64,000 nt of DNA from an uncultured Alteromonadaceae bacterium (GTDB taxonomy: Bacteria > Pseudomonadota > Gammaproteobacteria > Enterobacterales > Alteromonadaceae), in the NCBI GenBank assembly GCA_947494925.1, contig CANLWS010000012.1:180012-244011 (forward strand), in the 5' to 3' direction. Position 1 is the first letter of the stretch, and every line of letters begins with the position of its first letter. Below the pieces are notes generated by a model that was given only the letters and a program-made list of their open reading frames with translations, did not search any database and was not told the origin of the DNA. The position numbers and the translations under genes are program-made. Below are positions 9,975 through 18,892 of this stretch, one piece after another.

Positions 9975-10657
9975 CAGGAGCCGAAGCGTGAAAATTTGTT
10001 TGCAGATAACACTATTGCCAACCACACAAACATAGCGATAATCACGGCATTCTCAGGCACAGAAAGCATCCAATTCCCCTGGAATGACTGAGGAAACATC
10101 TGCGCGCCGGGTCCGGTAAATAGGGAGCCCATTGCAATGTACAAGGCGAAGCACATGCGCCACAAATGCCGCGCTATTCTGTGTTTACCTTTGGGCCCAC
10201 CACGGAACAAATGAATAGCATCAAAAAAAGCCGCAAACAAAGCCAGAGCTCCGAAAAAGAAATATGGCTGTGGACCAAAATTCTGAAGTGTTGCATCGGG
10301 TTGCATATAGACATGATAGCCAAAGTAAAAAGCCAGACCAGTGATAAACATTGCAACTAACGTTGTCACTGCCATTGTCATCCTATAGGTAGTAAGCGAA
10401 CCCTCAGGGTTTGATTTAATTGTTAACCATCCAGTAATAACCAGGTAGCAGGTAAACAACCCTGCTATAAAGGTTATCATCTGTGGAATATGAAAAGCGA
10501 TAGCACTACCCGCACCCGCCATAATTAACATACTGATCAGAAATAAATTACCTGCGGCGCGATGTGTCACTGAACCTTTTTCAGTTAGCAAGGCAGTTGA
10601 CCCGGCTAAAACAGACAATGTGCCTGCAAGGACATGAAAAAACATCAGTATGGTCAT
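9974..10657 (-). CDS. Predicted multi-pass membrane protein, DUF2306-like
   Basis: I do not recognise a precise function. The 227 aa protein has about six to seven hydrophobic segments. Its opening MTILMFFHVLAGTLSVLAGSTALL and the block THRAAGNLFLISMLIM resemble the DUF2306 group of predicted membrane proteins. In that group a conserved His in the first helix and an HR near a loop are typical. The frame is open to a TTG at 10738, but the ATG at 10657 coincides with the start of the first helix and is preferred. A clearer DUF2306 protein occurs at 20142-21014. Confidence 0.72.
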   Translation of the reverse strand: MTILMFFHVLAGTLSVLAGSTALLTEKGSVTHRAAGNLFLISMLIMAGAGSAIAFHIPQMITFIAGLFTCYLVITGWLTIKSNPEGSLTTYRMTMAVTTLVAMFITGLAFYFGYHVYMQPDATLQNFGPQPYFFFGALALFAAFFDAIHLFRGGPKGKHRIARHLWRMCFALYIAMGSLFTGPGAQMFPQSFQGNWMLSVPENAVIIAMFVWLAIVLSANKFSRFGS

Positions 10658-11038
10658 TTTGGGTTCCGTGAGAAAAGGCAAAGCGAATAGTTGCAAAGTT
10701 AAATGCTTGAATCCAGCACCCTTAATACTTTCTAACAATTGTCACTATATCTGTATCAAGTTTGTTGTAATCTGTAATAAATTGTGTCAATTAATTGCAA
10801 AACAGTCTTTGGAACTAGGCTCAGTCACACATTAGTAGTGAGGAGTGCACAAACTGCTAGTTGCCAGATGGGTAACAAGAATAACAATAAGGTAGTAGGC
10901 TAGATGACCGTGAATTTGTCATTAACAAACAATGACACAATTTTAAGACAATCTCCCTATGCCTCTATTTATAGGCTGCATTTATTGGCAGTGAACCCGC
11001 CACTAATTAGTTGGTCAGCTTATGTCTGTACTCGTGTT
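10658..11038. other. Intergenic gap without a recognisable gene
   Basis: This stretch of about 380 nt lies upstream of the minus-strand membrane protein and downstream of the minus-strand hydrolase. It is AT-rich. I see no convincing reading frame, RNA gene or strong hairpin. It should hold the promoter of the 9974-10657 gene. Confidence 0.5.
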
Positions 11039-12499
11039 TTACTCAGTTGCGAACCGCAAAGGTTTCACCTCCTTAACACATTGAGTATTCAACTGAAGTT
11101 TGGAACCATTCAGAAATTCTTCAACTAACAGCCAGCTACAGTTTTCTCCGCTATTCAGCGCTGTATATGATGGCGTGCCGTGCCCAGCAGTAGGAAACAG
11201 AATTGCATGCTGCATGGATGAAATGAATTGGCTAGTCAAATCGTCAAACCATTCGACACTGGCTTGTATATCCAATCCACCGTGCAATGCCAGAATTGGT
11301 ATTTCAGTTGATAATTGATTAGGTAGCTCCAAAGGTGGGGTTCTGCTAAGCCAGTCTTTTCTTAAACTAACATAGGTTGATGCGGGTTTGCCCAGTAACG
11401 CTTTCTCAGGGAAATCAAATGGGGTAGGGATTTCCTGTTCCGGACTGAGCAGCTCCGTAAAAATCTGATGATGGTTCATCAGTGGGTTGAATTGGAATAA
11501 TTGCTGTCGTTTACGACTTTCCAGTTCGTTCAATTCCAACAGTTGTGCAGCTAGCCATTCAGCATCCTGCCGATTACAGCGAGTTAACTTTTTAATCGTT
11601 AGTGGCAGTTTCTCCCTTAGTTGTGAGGCAGCTAAATTCCTGAACCATATCGATACTTCTTGCGGATTAGAGACAATTTGACTGCAGGATTGCCATCCGT
11701 CTTCCAGAATAAGAGTTTGGGCTGCTTCATAGGCTGTAGACTCGAACATAGCAGCACATTCAGACTGATCATTACATAGGGTTAGTAAACGTCGGAATGT
11801 CTGCTCTTCCTGATGGGAGACAAATTCGAAACGGGGAGCCAGATTTGTGCCACTGAGCAAAATAGCTGCGTCTATGTTGCTGTCAAAAAGTTGCAAGAAA
11901 CGTTGGGTTAAATACGTGCCATAGGAGGTTCCCATCATAACAACCGGAAGATTGCCGGGGTTATTGTGCTGAATCAGATAATTTAAATCGTGAGCCGCAC
12001 CGATAGCACTGAACCAATTGATTTTGTCAGCATATTTTTTACGCAATACATCAGAACAAACAGAAACGTAGTTTTCATCCAAAGGCAACTGATTTATGCC
12101 GCAATCTAAATATGAAGAAAAGCCAATACCACGATGCATTGGCAGGTAAAGATCCCATCCCATCTGGTGGATTAAGGCAACAAACCCAGGATCGGAAAAT
12201 GTGGCGCCACTTGCCCCCGGACCGCCATCAATAACCCACAACTGCCCGCGGCTTGAGGTGTTTCTTGGAAAGCTTCTGAGAAACACATCAATTGTTTGCG
12301 CTTCTGTTGAGGTCCAGTCTAACGGCACCTGGTAAAGCCCGCATAAGTCGCCACCTACATTTGGCAACACGTCTGGACAATCGCTACCAATTGGCTGGGC
12401 TGATCCAAATGCACCTGGTTTTAGCGCTGACTCTTCACTGCATCCTGCCAGACCTGTATATGCGATGATACAAAGCAGAATCTGTACTAGATGTTTCAT
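11039..12499 (-). CDS. Lipoprotein alpha/beta hydrolase with TAP-like C-terminus
   Basis: This is a predicted lipid-anchored hydrolase of the proline iminopeptidase/tripeptidyl aminopeptidase type. From the ATG at 12499 it is 486 aa with a lipobox LAGC (Cys20). The oxyanion motif is DGGPGASG, and the nucleophile elbow GTSYGTYL has Ser192. The C-terminal TAP-like part supplies Asp in LHGGLDIQAS and His in TAGHGTPSYT. The longer frame to 12568 overlaps the upstream gene and would bury the signal peptide. It starts 2 nt past the end of the Rap1a-like gene, so the two form an operon. The substrate is unknown. Confidence 0.87.
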   Translation of the reverse strand: MKHLVQILLCIIAYTGLAGCSEESALKPGAFGSAQPIGSDCPDVLPNVGGDLCGLYQVPLDWTSTEAQTIDVFLRSFPRNTSSRGQLWVIDGGPGASGATFSDPGFVALIHQMGWDLYLPMHRGIGFSSYLDCGINQLPLDENYVSVCSDVLRKKYADKINWFSAIGAAHDLNYLIQHNNPGNLPVVMMGTSYGTYLTQRFLQLFDSNIDAAILLSGTNLAPRFEFVSHQEEQTFRRLLTLCNDQSECAAMFESTAYEAAQTLILEDGWQSCSQIVSNPQEVSIWFRNLAASQLREKLPLTIKKLTRCNRQDAEWLAAQLLELNELESRKRQQLFQFNPLMNHHQIFTELLSPEQEIPTPFDFPEKALLGKPASTYVSLRKDWLSRTPPLELPNQLSTEIPILALHGGLDIQASVEWFDDLTSQFISSMQHAILFPTAGHGTPSYTALNSGENCSWLLVEEFLNGSKLQLNTQCVKEVKPLRFATE

Positions 12500-12500
12500 A

Positions 12501-12851
12501 TCAATCCTTTCCCTTTGTTTTGCAGCCGCCAACCTTTTGTAAATATTCAACGACAGGCAGAACCGCATTTTTATCCTGCCATTTTTCTTCCAGGCTCAGG
12601 ATATTTGATTTGATTTTTGAGAACTCAAAAATGGCTGTTTCGTGCAGGCAATACAAAGGAGTACCCTGAGATCTGGCACGATCATTCATCACTGCTATAG
12701 CGTCCAAAGCACCACCTATATAGGTGTTGCAAAACTGCTGTTGTGCGTATTCTGAAGAGCGACATAAAGATGAAAGTTGAGCGACGTCAATGCCCCAGAC
12801 ATTAGAAATCAGCATAGAACCCATCAAAAACACAAGCGGTTTCATCTTCAT
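12501..12851 (-). CDS. Small secreted Rap1a/Tai-like protein
   Basis: From the ATG at 12851 (GGAGAAC ribosome binding site) the product is 116 aa with a signal peptide ending near VWG. The mature part follows the pattern of the Rap1a/Tai domain: a Cys in SLCRS, then QQFCNTYIGGALDAI, then LYCLHE, and a final VVEYLQKVGGC. Some members of this fold are periplasmic immunity proteins against type VI secretion amidases, but many are housekeeping proteins of unknown role. It is followed directly by the lipoprotein hydrolase. No secretion gene is nearby, so immunity is only a possibility. Confidence 0.7.
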   Translation of the reverse strand: MKMKPLVFLMGSMLISNVWGIDVAQLSSLCRSSEYAQQQFCNTYIGGALDAIAVMNDRARSQGTPLYCLHETAIFEFSKIKSNILSLEEKWQDKNAVLPVVEYLQKVGGCKTKGKD

Positions 12852-13130
12852 TTTTTGTTCTCCCAAATGAATAAAATTATCGTAAAACAATAATAAAATA
12901 TTCTTTTGCAATAAAATGTCAAGATCTTTATGATTATGAACACAGTGCTTGAGTATGCATTAACCGCAACAAATTTGATGTGATTGGAAAGCAGATAGGG
13001 CTTGTGTGGTGTGGTAAGTCTGCACTTTGCAAATCCACACCTGACTATGGCGGTTGCGGTTTTAGGATAAGGCTATGTTGACGATAGTTTTCATCACCTT
13101 TTGGCGAAATAAAGAACAAGGTTTAATTAA

Positions 13131-13655
13131 ATGTCAGTGAACACAACAAGTCATTTTCTCTATTGGTTGTTATTAGCGCCACTTTTGCTGATACCCGCAA
13201 TGTGGGGGTACTTTTTGATTAGCATAGAGGACTTCGCCCAATTGGCGAAAATGAACCTCCCTTTAGCGATTAAATGGAATACTGTCGCTTCTTGGCAATA
13301 CTATCTGGTTTGGTCTATCACTTTAGTGCCGGCGCTAATCATACTTTGGGGTCTGTTCAATTTAAGGCGAGCGTTCCATGCTTTTTCCAGAAACGATGTG
13401 TTTAACATGCAAAATGTCACCTATATCAAACGGTTTGCGCTTGCGCTTATCGCTGGCGCGGTGCTTAAAACTTGTATAATTCCCATGATAAGTGTGGTGT
13501 TTTCTCTCAATCACCCACCTGGAGAAAAAATACTCTCCATTCAGTTTAGTTCCAACGATTTCGCGATGTTTGCCATTGGCATGGTGTTTTGGGTGATTGC
13601 CAAAATACTCATACAGGCCAACGAGCTTTCCACTGAAAATCAGCAATTTGTATAG
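13131..13655 (+). CDS. DUF2975-type membrane protein
   Basis: The 174 aa protein has four predicted membrane helices (about 9-30, 58-82, 98-125 and 140-160). The pattern LFNLRRAFHAFSRNDVFNMQNVTYIKRFALALI is characteristic of DUF2975 proteins. This family is usually encoded directly before a small XRE-type DNA-binding protein, which is true here with a 12-nt gap. The biochemical role is unknown. Confidence 0.82.
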   Translation: MSVNTTSHFLYWLLLAPLLLIPAMWGYFLISIEDFAQLAKMNLPLAIKWNTVASWQYYLVWSITLVPALIILWGLFNLRRAFHAFSRNDVFNMQNVTYIKRFALALIAGAVLKTCIIPMISVVFSLNHPPGEKILSIQFSSNDFAMFAIGMVFWVIAKILIQANELSTENQQFV

Positions 13656-13667
13656 GCGAAGGTAAGG

Positions 13668-13868
13668 ATGCGAATAATAGTCAACTTAGACGTCGTAATG
13701 TCACAGAGAAAAATAAAATCAAAAGATCTCGCGGCGCGAATTGGTATTACTGAGCCCAATCTGTCTCTCTTGAAATCAGGTAAAGTGAAAGGGATCCGTT
13801 TCAATACGCTGGAGAAAATATGTAAAGAACTGGAGTGTCAGCCAGGCGATATCCTAGCTTATGAATAA
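13668..13868 (+). CDS. Small XRE/Cro-type transcriptional regulator
   Basis: The 66 aa protein is essentially one helix-turn-helix: VDVVMSQRK-type N-terminus, KSKDLAARIGITEPNLSLLKSGK as the HTH core, and LEKICKELECQPGDILAYE at the end. The ending is typical of YozG-like regulators. It follows the DUF2975 gene, and an AAGGTAAGG ribosome binding site lies at the junction. The pair probably regulates itself or a neighbouring function, which is inference from family context. Confidence 0.9.
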   Translation: MRIIVNLDVVMSQRKIKSKDLAARIGITEPNLSLLKSGKVKGIRFNTLEKICKELECQPGDILAYE

Positions 13869-14011
13869 GTCGTTTTACACATTAACCTTACCCCTTTGGC
13901 AACACTTTTGCTGTTGAACAAGGAGAAAACGTAGGAAATTGCTCCAATAATGGAGCACAGCATAAATAGGAAACTGGCAATTTAGCTACGTTTGAAGCTT
14001 TTTATCAATAG

Positions 14012-14890
14012 TTAAGTGAGCCCAATAACTTCTCTGATTTGATTGGCGATAAACTCGCTACGCTTTGTAATGTAAGCTTGTCTGTTCCTGCAAAGGTACA
14101 GAGATTCTTTGACGTAGTGTGTTAGCGGGTGGATTTTGATCAATGCTTGTTTTGCAAAAGCACTTACCGCGAATTGAGGCAATACTGTAAACCCTATTCC
14201 CCGGCTAATAGGTTCTAAAATGAGTCCAATTTGATTTGAAAATCCCACCTTCCGAAACTGCTTAACGCTATGATATTGTTTGAAATTGCTACCAAGTAAC
14301 AGATTGGCATGATGCGCTGCGTCTGGGTGGGAAACAAAGCCCAGAGATACCAATGTTTTCCAGTCCACGGAATGATTGGTATGATGAGTTACCAGGACCA
14401 ATTGCTCATATCCAATATGTTCAGAAATAACAGATTCTTCTTTACATAATTCGGTGGTCAATCCGATATCAATGACTTTGTTTTTTAGTTTATGCTCTAC
14501 GTCTTCATTTGGAGCAAAGCGATAATCAATGGCTAACTCATTGTACAATGTTTGAACATCCAACAAAGCGTCATACAGTTTAATTCCGATACTGCCAGGA
14601 GAGGCGAGTTTAACTTCGCCGACATGTGGCTCGTCTATCAACAGCGAGTGCGCAAGTAACTCGTTTGCGTTAAGAATTTCCTTACCTTGTTGGTATAATC
14701 TCTGTCCGACTTCTGTTAAAGAGAAGGATTTACCTGTTCTAACTAACAGTGCGCTCCCTACATAGTTTTCCAGCTTCCTTATATGTTGACTGACACCCGA
14801 TTGTGTCATGAAAAGTTTATCTGCTGTTTTTGTGAAGTGCTTCACTTCTACCAGAGTGCAAAAAGTCTTTAGCCAAATCGGATTAATCAT
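14012..14890 (-). CDS. LysR-family transcriptional regulator
   Basis: The 292 aa protein has the LysR winged HTH at residues 1-60 (FTKTADKLFMTQSGVSQHIRKLENYVG). A substrate-binding domain of the periplasmic-binding fold covers about 90-290. It is divergent from the VOC-family gene at 14984 with a 93-nt gap, the classic layout of a LysR regulator and its target. The AT-rich intergenic region probably holds its operator. The inducer is unknown. Confidence 0.9.
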   Translation of the reverse strand: MINPIWLKTFCTLVEVKHFTKTADKLFMTQSGVSQHIRKLENYVGSALLVRTGKSFSLTEVGQRLYQQGKEILNANELLAHSLLIDEPHVGEVKLASPGSIGIKLYDALLDVQTLYNELAIDYRFAPNEDVEHKLKNKVIDIGLTTELCKEESVISEHIGYEQLVLVTHHTNHSVDWKTLVSLGFVSHPDAAHHANLLLGSNFKQYHSVKQFRKVGFSNQIGLILEPISRGIGFTVLPQFAVSAFAKQALIKIHPLTHYVKESLYLCRNRQAYITKRSEFIANQIREVIGLT

Positions 14891-14983
14891 TACAGAATGT
14901 ACTCATTTATATTAATAATGATAATTTTTAATAAAATAACATTTTGTTTATCTTATGCCTATTGATAAGAGCAGGAGATAAGA

Positions 14984-15490
14984 TTGATGAGTAATACCTA
15001 CCCCAGAGCGTTTTCACATATAGGTATATCAGTGCCAGACTTAGATGCAGCGGTGAAGTTTTACACTGAGGTTCTAGGATGGTATTTGATTATGCCTCCT
15101 ACCCAAATTACTGAAGATAAATCAGCGATCGGCGAAATGTGCACTGATGTTTTTGGTCCCGGTTGGGATAAATTTCGTATCGCACATTTATCCACATCCG
15201 ATAAAGTGGGCATTGAGTTGTTTGAATTTAAGAATCAACAGAACCCGGATAACAATTTTGAATATTGGAAAACCGGAATATTTCATTTTTGCGTTCAGGA
15301 TCCCGACGTGGAAGGGTTGGCTGAAAGAATTGTCGCCGCGGGCGGTAAAAAGCGAATGAAAGCACCTCGTTACTATTACCCCGGCGAAAAGCCTTATCGA
15401 ATGATTTATATGGAAGACCCATTCGGAAACATTCTGGAAATCTACTCCCATAGTTACGAATTGCATTACGCTGCTGGTGCTTATCAGTAA
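14984..15490 (+). CDS. VOC-family (glyoxalase/dioxygenase fold) protein
   Basis: The 168 aa protein follows the vicinal oxygen chelate pattern. A metal-ligand His lies in FSHIGISVPDLDAAVKFYTEVLG at the start, a second His in GIFHFCVQDPD, and the terminal Glu in MEDPFGNILEIYSH. Such proteins bind a divalent metal and act as lactoylglutathione lyases, dioxygenases or resistance proteins. The sequence does not say which. It starts ATGATG, so the start may be 14984 or 14987. Divergence from a LysR regulator suggests substrate-inducible expression. Confidence 0.87.
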   Translation: MMSNTYPRAFSHIGISVPDLDAAVKFYTEVLGWYLIMPPTQITEDKSAIGEMCTDVFGPGWDKFRIAHLSTSDKVGIELFEFKNQQNPDNNFEYWKTGIFHFCVQDPDVEGLAERIVAAGGKKRMKAPRYYYPGEKPYRMIYMEDPFGNILEIYSHSYELHYAAGAYQ

Positions 15491-15514
15491 TTATTAAGAC
15501 TTATTACTTAACAG

Positions 15515-15538
15515 AGCGAGTTTTACGACTCGCTTTGT
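15515..15538 (+). terminator. Weak hairpin terminator after the VOC gene
   Basis: AGCGAG (15515-15520) pairs with CTCGCT (15529-15534) across an 8-nt loop and is followed by TTGTT. The T run is poor. It overlaps the end of the small minus-strand gene. Confidence 0.45.
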
Positions 15539-15702
15539 TGGCGTTTATTCGAAAAGAATAAGTAGAGATTTACCAAGAAAACAAAGAAAGCACCGATTGC
15601 AACGACAATACAGGGTACCATCATTAAAAGCATCCCTGTTGTATAGCCGAAATATGCCATCACACTAGCGATCAGCGCGATAGCATATTCGGCAATTAGC
15701 AT
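15523..15702 (-). CDS. Small two-helix membrane protein
   Basis: This frame encodes 59 aa starting MLIAEYAIALIASVMAYFGY and ending KRQQSES. It has two hydrophobic segments (about residues 3-22 and 24-50) joined by TTGML and followed by a short charged tail. The ATG is preceded by AAGAG at suitable distance. No family is recognised. It lies upstream of and in the same direction as nothing obvious: the M28 peptidase gene on the same strand ends to its right, so it could be the last gene of that transcript. The strong hydrophobic pattern argues against a chance frame. Confidence 0.5.
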   Translation of the reverse strand: MLIAEYAIALIASVMAYFGYTTGMLLMMVPCIVVAIGAFFVFLVNLYLFFSNKRQQSES

Positions 15703-15829
15703 CCCATTTCGCTCTTAGCCGTGGCATTTACGGGTTGTGCATAGTGTCTAAATTTATAACTCATCCTGACCGTACTCGCGCAGTATTAACTTAATCCCTG
15801 CGCAGGGAGTTTTCCTTCCGGTGACACAT

Positions 15830-17230
15830 TTATTGCTTCAACTTAACGTCTGAATCTGCAATCAGGTAAATACTTGCGGCATAGGCTGCAATGTTTTGCG
15901 CCAATTGAGCAGGATCAATTTTATCCAGTGTATCGTCAGGTGTATGGTGTAAATCAAAATAGTCACGTCCATTTTGATTTAAACGAATAGTGGGAACACC
16001 TTTTTTAGCAAGGGGGATAATATCAGGACCTCCACCAGGTATATCTGAACCACCTCTGACGATACCGAGTGGAGATAGGATTTTGCCAATTTCATCGATC
16101 AACAAAGTGGCTTGCGGATTAACGTTAGAGACTAATTGCCAAATAGTTTGTGCGCCAAAATCAGATTCTGTGGCCAGCACATGATTTTTTAAATTTGCTT
16201 CGTGCTTTTTCGCGTAAGCAAAAGCCCCCAATAAACCAACTTCCTCAGCACCAAACATGACAACGCGGATCGTGCGCTTAGGGCGCTTTGGCAACTCAGC
16301 AATGAGCGCAGCGGCAGCAGTGGTAATTGCAATACCTGCTCCATCATCTACTGCACCGGTTCCCAGATCCCAGCTGTCTAAATGCCCACCAATAAGGACG
16401 ATTTCTTCGGGCTTTTCACTGCCGATAAGATCTAAAACAACGTTTCCACTGCTAACCTCGCCCTTCCATTCAGAACCTGAATGAAGCGATATGGAGAGCG
16501 GTTTCCCCAGGTTATGTAGGCGGCGAAGGTGATCGGCATCAGGGTTGGATATAGCGATAACTGGAATGTTTGCCCACTTGTCCCCATCTTTGCTCATCAT
16601 TCCTGTATGTGGAAATCGATGAGAATCCGACCCGACCGAACGCACCACTAACGCACTGGCACCACCCCGTTCTGCATGTTGCCAGCCAATTCTGCGACGC
16701 TGATTAGCATGGCTGTAACCTGCTCCTGTTTGGCTTTTTACCATCAAATCGCCATCGACAAAGGCGATCTTACCTGCAAGGACACCATTTTTGACATCCG
16801 TTAGTGCGTGAATGTCTCTAAAGTACACAACGTCAGCATCGATACTTTCTTTTGACGGCGCTGCACCACCTAAAGCTGTACCATATAGTTCCTGTTGATA
16901 AGGAGACGTAAGTGAGATGTGCAGATGCCCGCGATCCCAAAATGGCATAGTGAATTCTTCAATGGATACTTTATCAAACCCTAAGTTTTTCCCCAGTTTT
17001 TGCCCCCACACTCGGGCTCGTTCTTCAGCTTCAGAACCGCCCAGGCGCGGGCCTATTTCAGTTGTCAAGGATGTCACTATTTCCATGCCTAAATCGCTCT
17101 CAAGAGCTTTCTGCATGAGTTGCGTAGCGGTTTGTTTTTGTTCATTTGTTATAGGCGATTGGGCCGCCAGTAACTGAACACTAAAAATACTTAACACTGC
17201 GCCAAGAACAAGGCATTTCCGTAGTTGCAT
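15830..17230 (-). CDS. Secreted M28-family zinc aminopeptidase
   Basis: The 466 aa exported peptidase (signal peptide to about LLAAQ) has a PA-type insert around residues 115-240. The M28 dizinc core follows: His and Asp in GGHLDSWDLGTGAVDDGAG, Glu-Glu in FGAEEVGLLGA, Asp in TESDFGA, and His in HHTPDDTLDKI. Family members cleave N-terminal residues or dipeptides outside the cytoplasm. I use the ATG at 17230 because it has GGAGA at the right spacing and begins the signal peptide; the upstream ATG at 17248 has none. A second M28 peptidase is at 44788-46419. Confidence 0.92.
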   Translation of the reverse strand: MQLRKCLVLGAVLSIFSVQLLAAQSPITNEQKQTATQLMQKALESDLGMEIVTSLTTEIGPRLGGSEAEERARVWGQKLGKNLGFDKVSIEEFTMPFWDRGHLHISLTSPYQQELYGTALGGAAPSKESIDADVVYFRDIHALTDVKNGVLAGKIAFVDGDLMVKSQTGAGYSHANQRRRIGWQHAERGGASALVVRSVGSDSHRFPHTGMMSKDGDKWANIPVIAISNPDADHLRRLHNLGKPLSISLHSGSEWKGEVSSGNVVLDLIGSEKPEEIVLIGGHLDSWDLGTGAVDDGAGIAITTAAAALIAELPKRPKRTIRVVMFGAEEVGLLGAFAYAKKHEANLKNHVLATESDFGAQTIWQLVSNVNPQATLLIDEIGKILSPLGIVRGGSDIPGGGPDIIPLAKKGVPTIRLNQNGRDYFDLHHTPDDTLDKIDPAQLAQNIAAYAASIYLIADSDVKLKQ

Positions 17231-17943
17231 GGTATCTCCATTAGCCAAAGGAATTTAATAACAGGATATAGATTGGTGGGTGTTTAAGGTCGAACGTTAT
17301 GCAAATTTGCTCGAATATCATAGCGAAAAGATCGTATTAATTCGATACGTTAATCAAAACCAATTGTAAAAAACTTATTTAGTTAAGATGTACCTTTGAT
17401 GGTTATTCTAAAACTTGCAAGTATTTTCAATTAGACACAGTAAATTTTAGGTTTGTTAGTTCTGCAGATATAGCTTGCATCTAGAATAGACAAATGATTC
17501 AAGGCTAGTTTGAATTTCTTGGGCGCTATTTTCACTCAACTTTTTAATACATGATTTCCATAATCAGAATTTAACACGAATAATGTACTACTCATTTTGC
17601 TAAAGTGTTCCACTGCTGTTTATGGTTTCTAACTAAGCAAAGATGGTAGCTATCAATATGTGTTAGCTACTCCGAATCTTAGTCGCTAACTATTAACCCT
17701 TCGACGCGCAAATAAAATGCTTGCACTTAATAGCATCATAGTAAGCGTCCCAGGCTAATTAATTGTTACAATATTTCCCCGCTAAACATTGGCTGATGCA
17801 ACAGCAGTAACTGTCAACGTTTCAAGTGGCAACTAATGCCCGAACAACATCGACTCTGCTATTTTTACGTGCAATACCGTATTAGTATGTCGTTTGGTTA
17901 AAAGAATAACTATTGGCGCCTAAGGGACAACTACCTCATCTGA
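17231..17943. other. Long intergenic gap, nothing recognised
   Basis: About 710 nt of AT-rich sequence lie between two minus-strand genes. I find no long reading frame, tRNA, IS end or strong terminator. It is long for this genome and may hold a decayed gene or an unrecognised RNA. Confidence 0.45.
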
Positions 17944-18684
17944 CTAGCGACTTAATTCCCGGTCTTTGTTTACATTAATAACACTCAGATCAAGCTCCAA
18001 CGCCTTTATTGTATCCACGAAATCAAATTGTATATGGCACTCAGCTTCGATCATTTTAAGCCACACATATCTCAGACTGTCGGGACGCCTGCCGGTCCAG
18101 AATTCTTCAGTTTTGTTGAGATAAGCAAGGACGGGGGCAACGTGCCCATCACGATAGATTCTGCGAATCAGTTCAATATCAGGTCCAAAAGCACTTAAGA
18201 CGGCAGAATTGCTTACTTCAATAGACTTCAACAACTCGCCAAAGGCTACTTGAAGATTTCCTTGTCTGTAGGCAATCCACGCCCGCGCAATACCAACGGC
18301 ATGTGTTTCAACGCTAAATCGGTCAAACACATCACCGGCTATTTGCTGCGCAACACTTAGGGCATTTGCATGTTCAAAAATGCGGTCTATTTTGGCATTG
18401 ACCTTACTAACAGGGTCAAATTGTGCGCTGTATTTAAGATGCCTGCCTAAATCGCCTATTACTTGGTATGGGTTGTTGCTTGCTGCCAGGCTGCGTTCAT
18501 AGTCGCGCAACGTTTCAGTATATAAACGTCGATTTTTCGCATCGAAATGAGCGAACCTCCCCTTTATGTATTGATGATATTTTGGGTCGTCACACCCGAG
18601 AGCATAGTCAGCAAGGGCTGCTGAGCTCCATATCGTAATCATGTACACAAGTATTGTGAATAAGGTTTTTATCATCTGATACAC
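17944..18684 (-). CDS. Secreted protein of unknown function
   Basis: The 246 aa product has an N-terminal signal peptide (MIKTLFTILVYMITIWSSAALA) and a mostly helical mature part. Blocks such as AHAVGIARAWIAYRQGNLQVAFGELLKSI suggest helical repeats of TPR-like character. Two cysteines in the mature part could form a disulfide. I do not recognise a family. It is isolated between long gaps and divergent from the AraC regulator. Confidence 0.6.
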   Translation of the reverse strand: MYQMIKTLFTILVYMITIWSSAALADYALGCDDPKYHQYIKGRFAHFDAKNRRLYTETLRDYERSLAASNNPYQVIGDLGRHLKYSAQFDPVSKVNAKIDRIFEHANALSVAQQIAGDVFDRFSVETHAVGIARAWIAYRQGNLQVAFGELLKSIEVSNSAVLSAFGPDIELIRRIYRDGHVAPVLAYLNKTEEFWTGRRPDSLRYVWLKMIEAECHIQFDFVDTIKALELDLSVINVNKDRELSR

Positions 18685-18892
18685 CTTACACTCAGGGGAT
18701 AACTCTTGTACTCAAAAATCTCGCAGAATGATCGCTAAATAGTTTACTAATGATTGTATAGACTCGATTTGCATGCAGCCGCACATGAAGCCCTGAACAT
18801 CCTAATAGTTGGTAAAACGGACCTCGACTGATGGCTTTTATTTTGTGTTATTCTAAAGCGTCTAATTCTGATCTTTCAAGGCAGTCTTTTGA

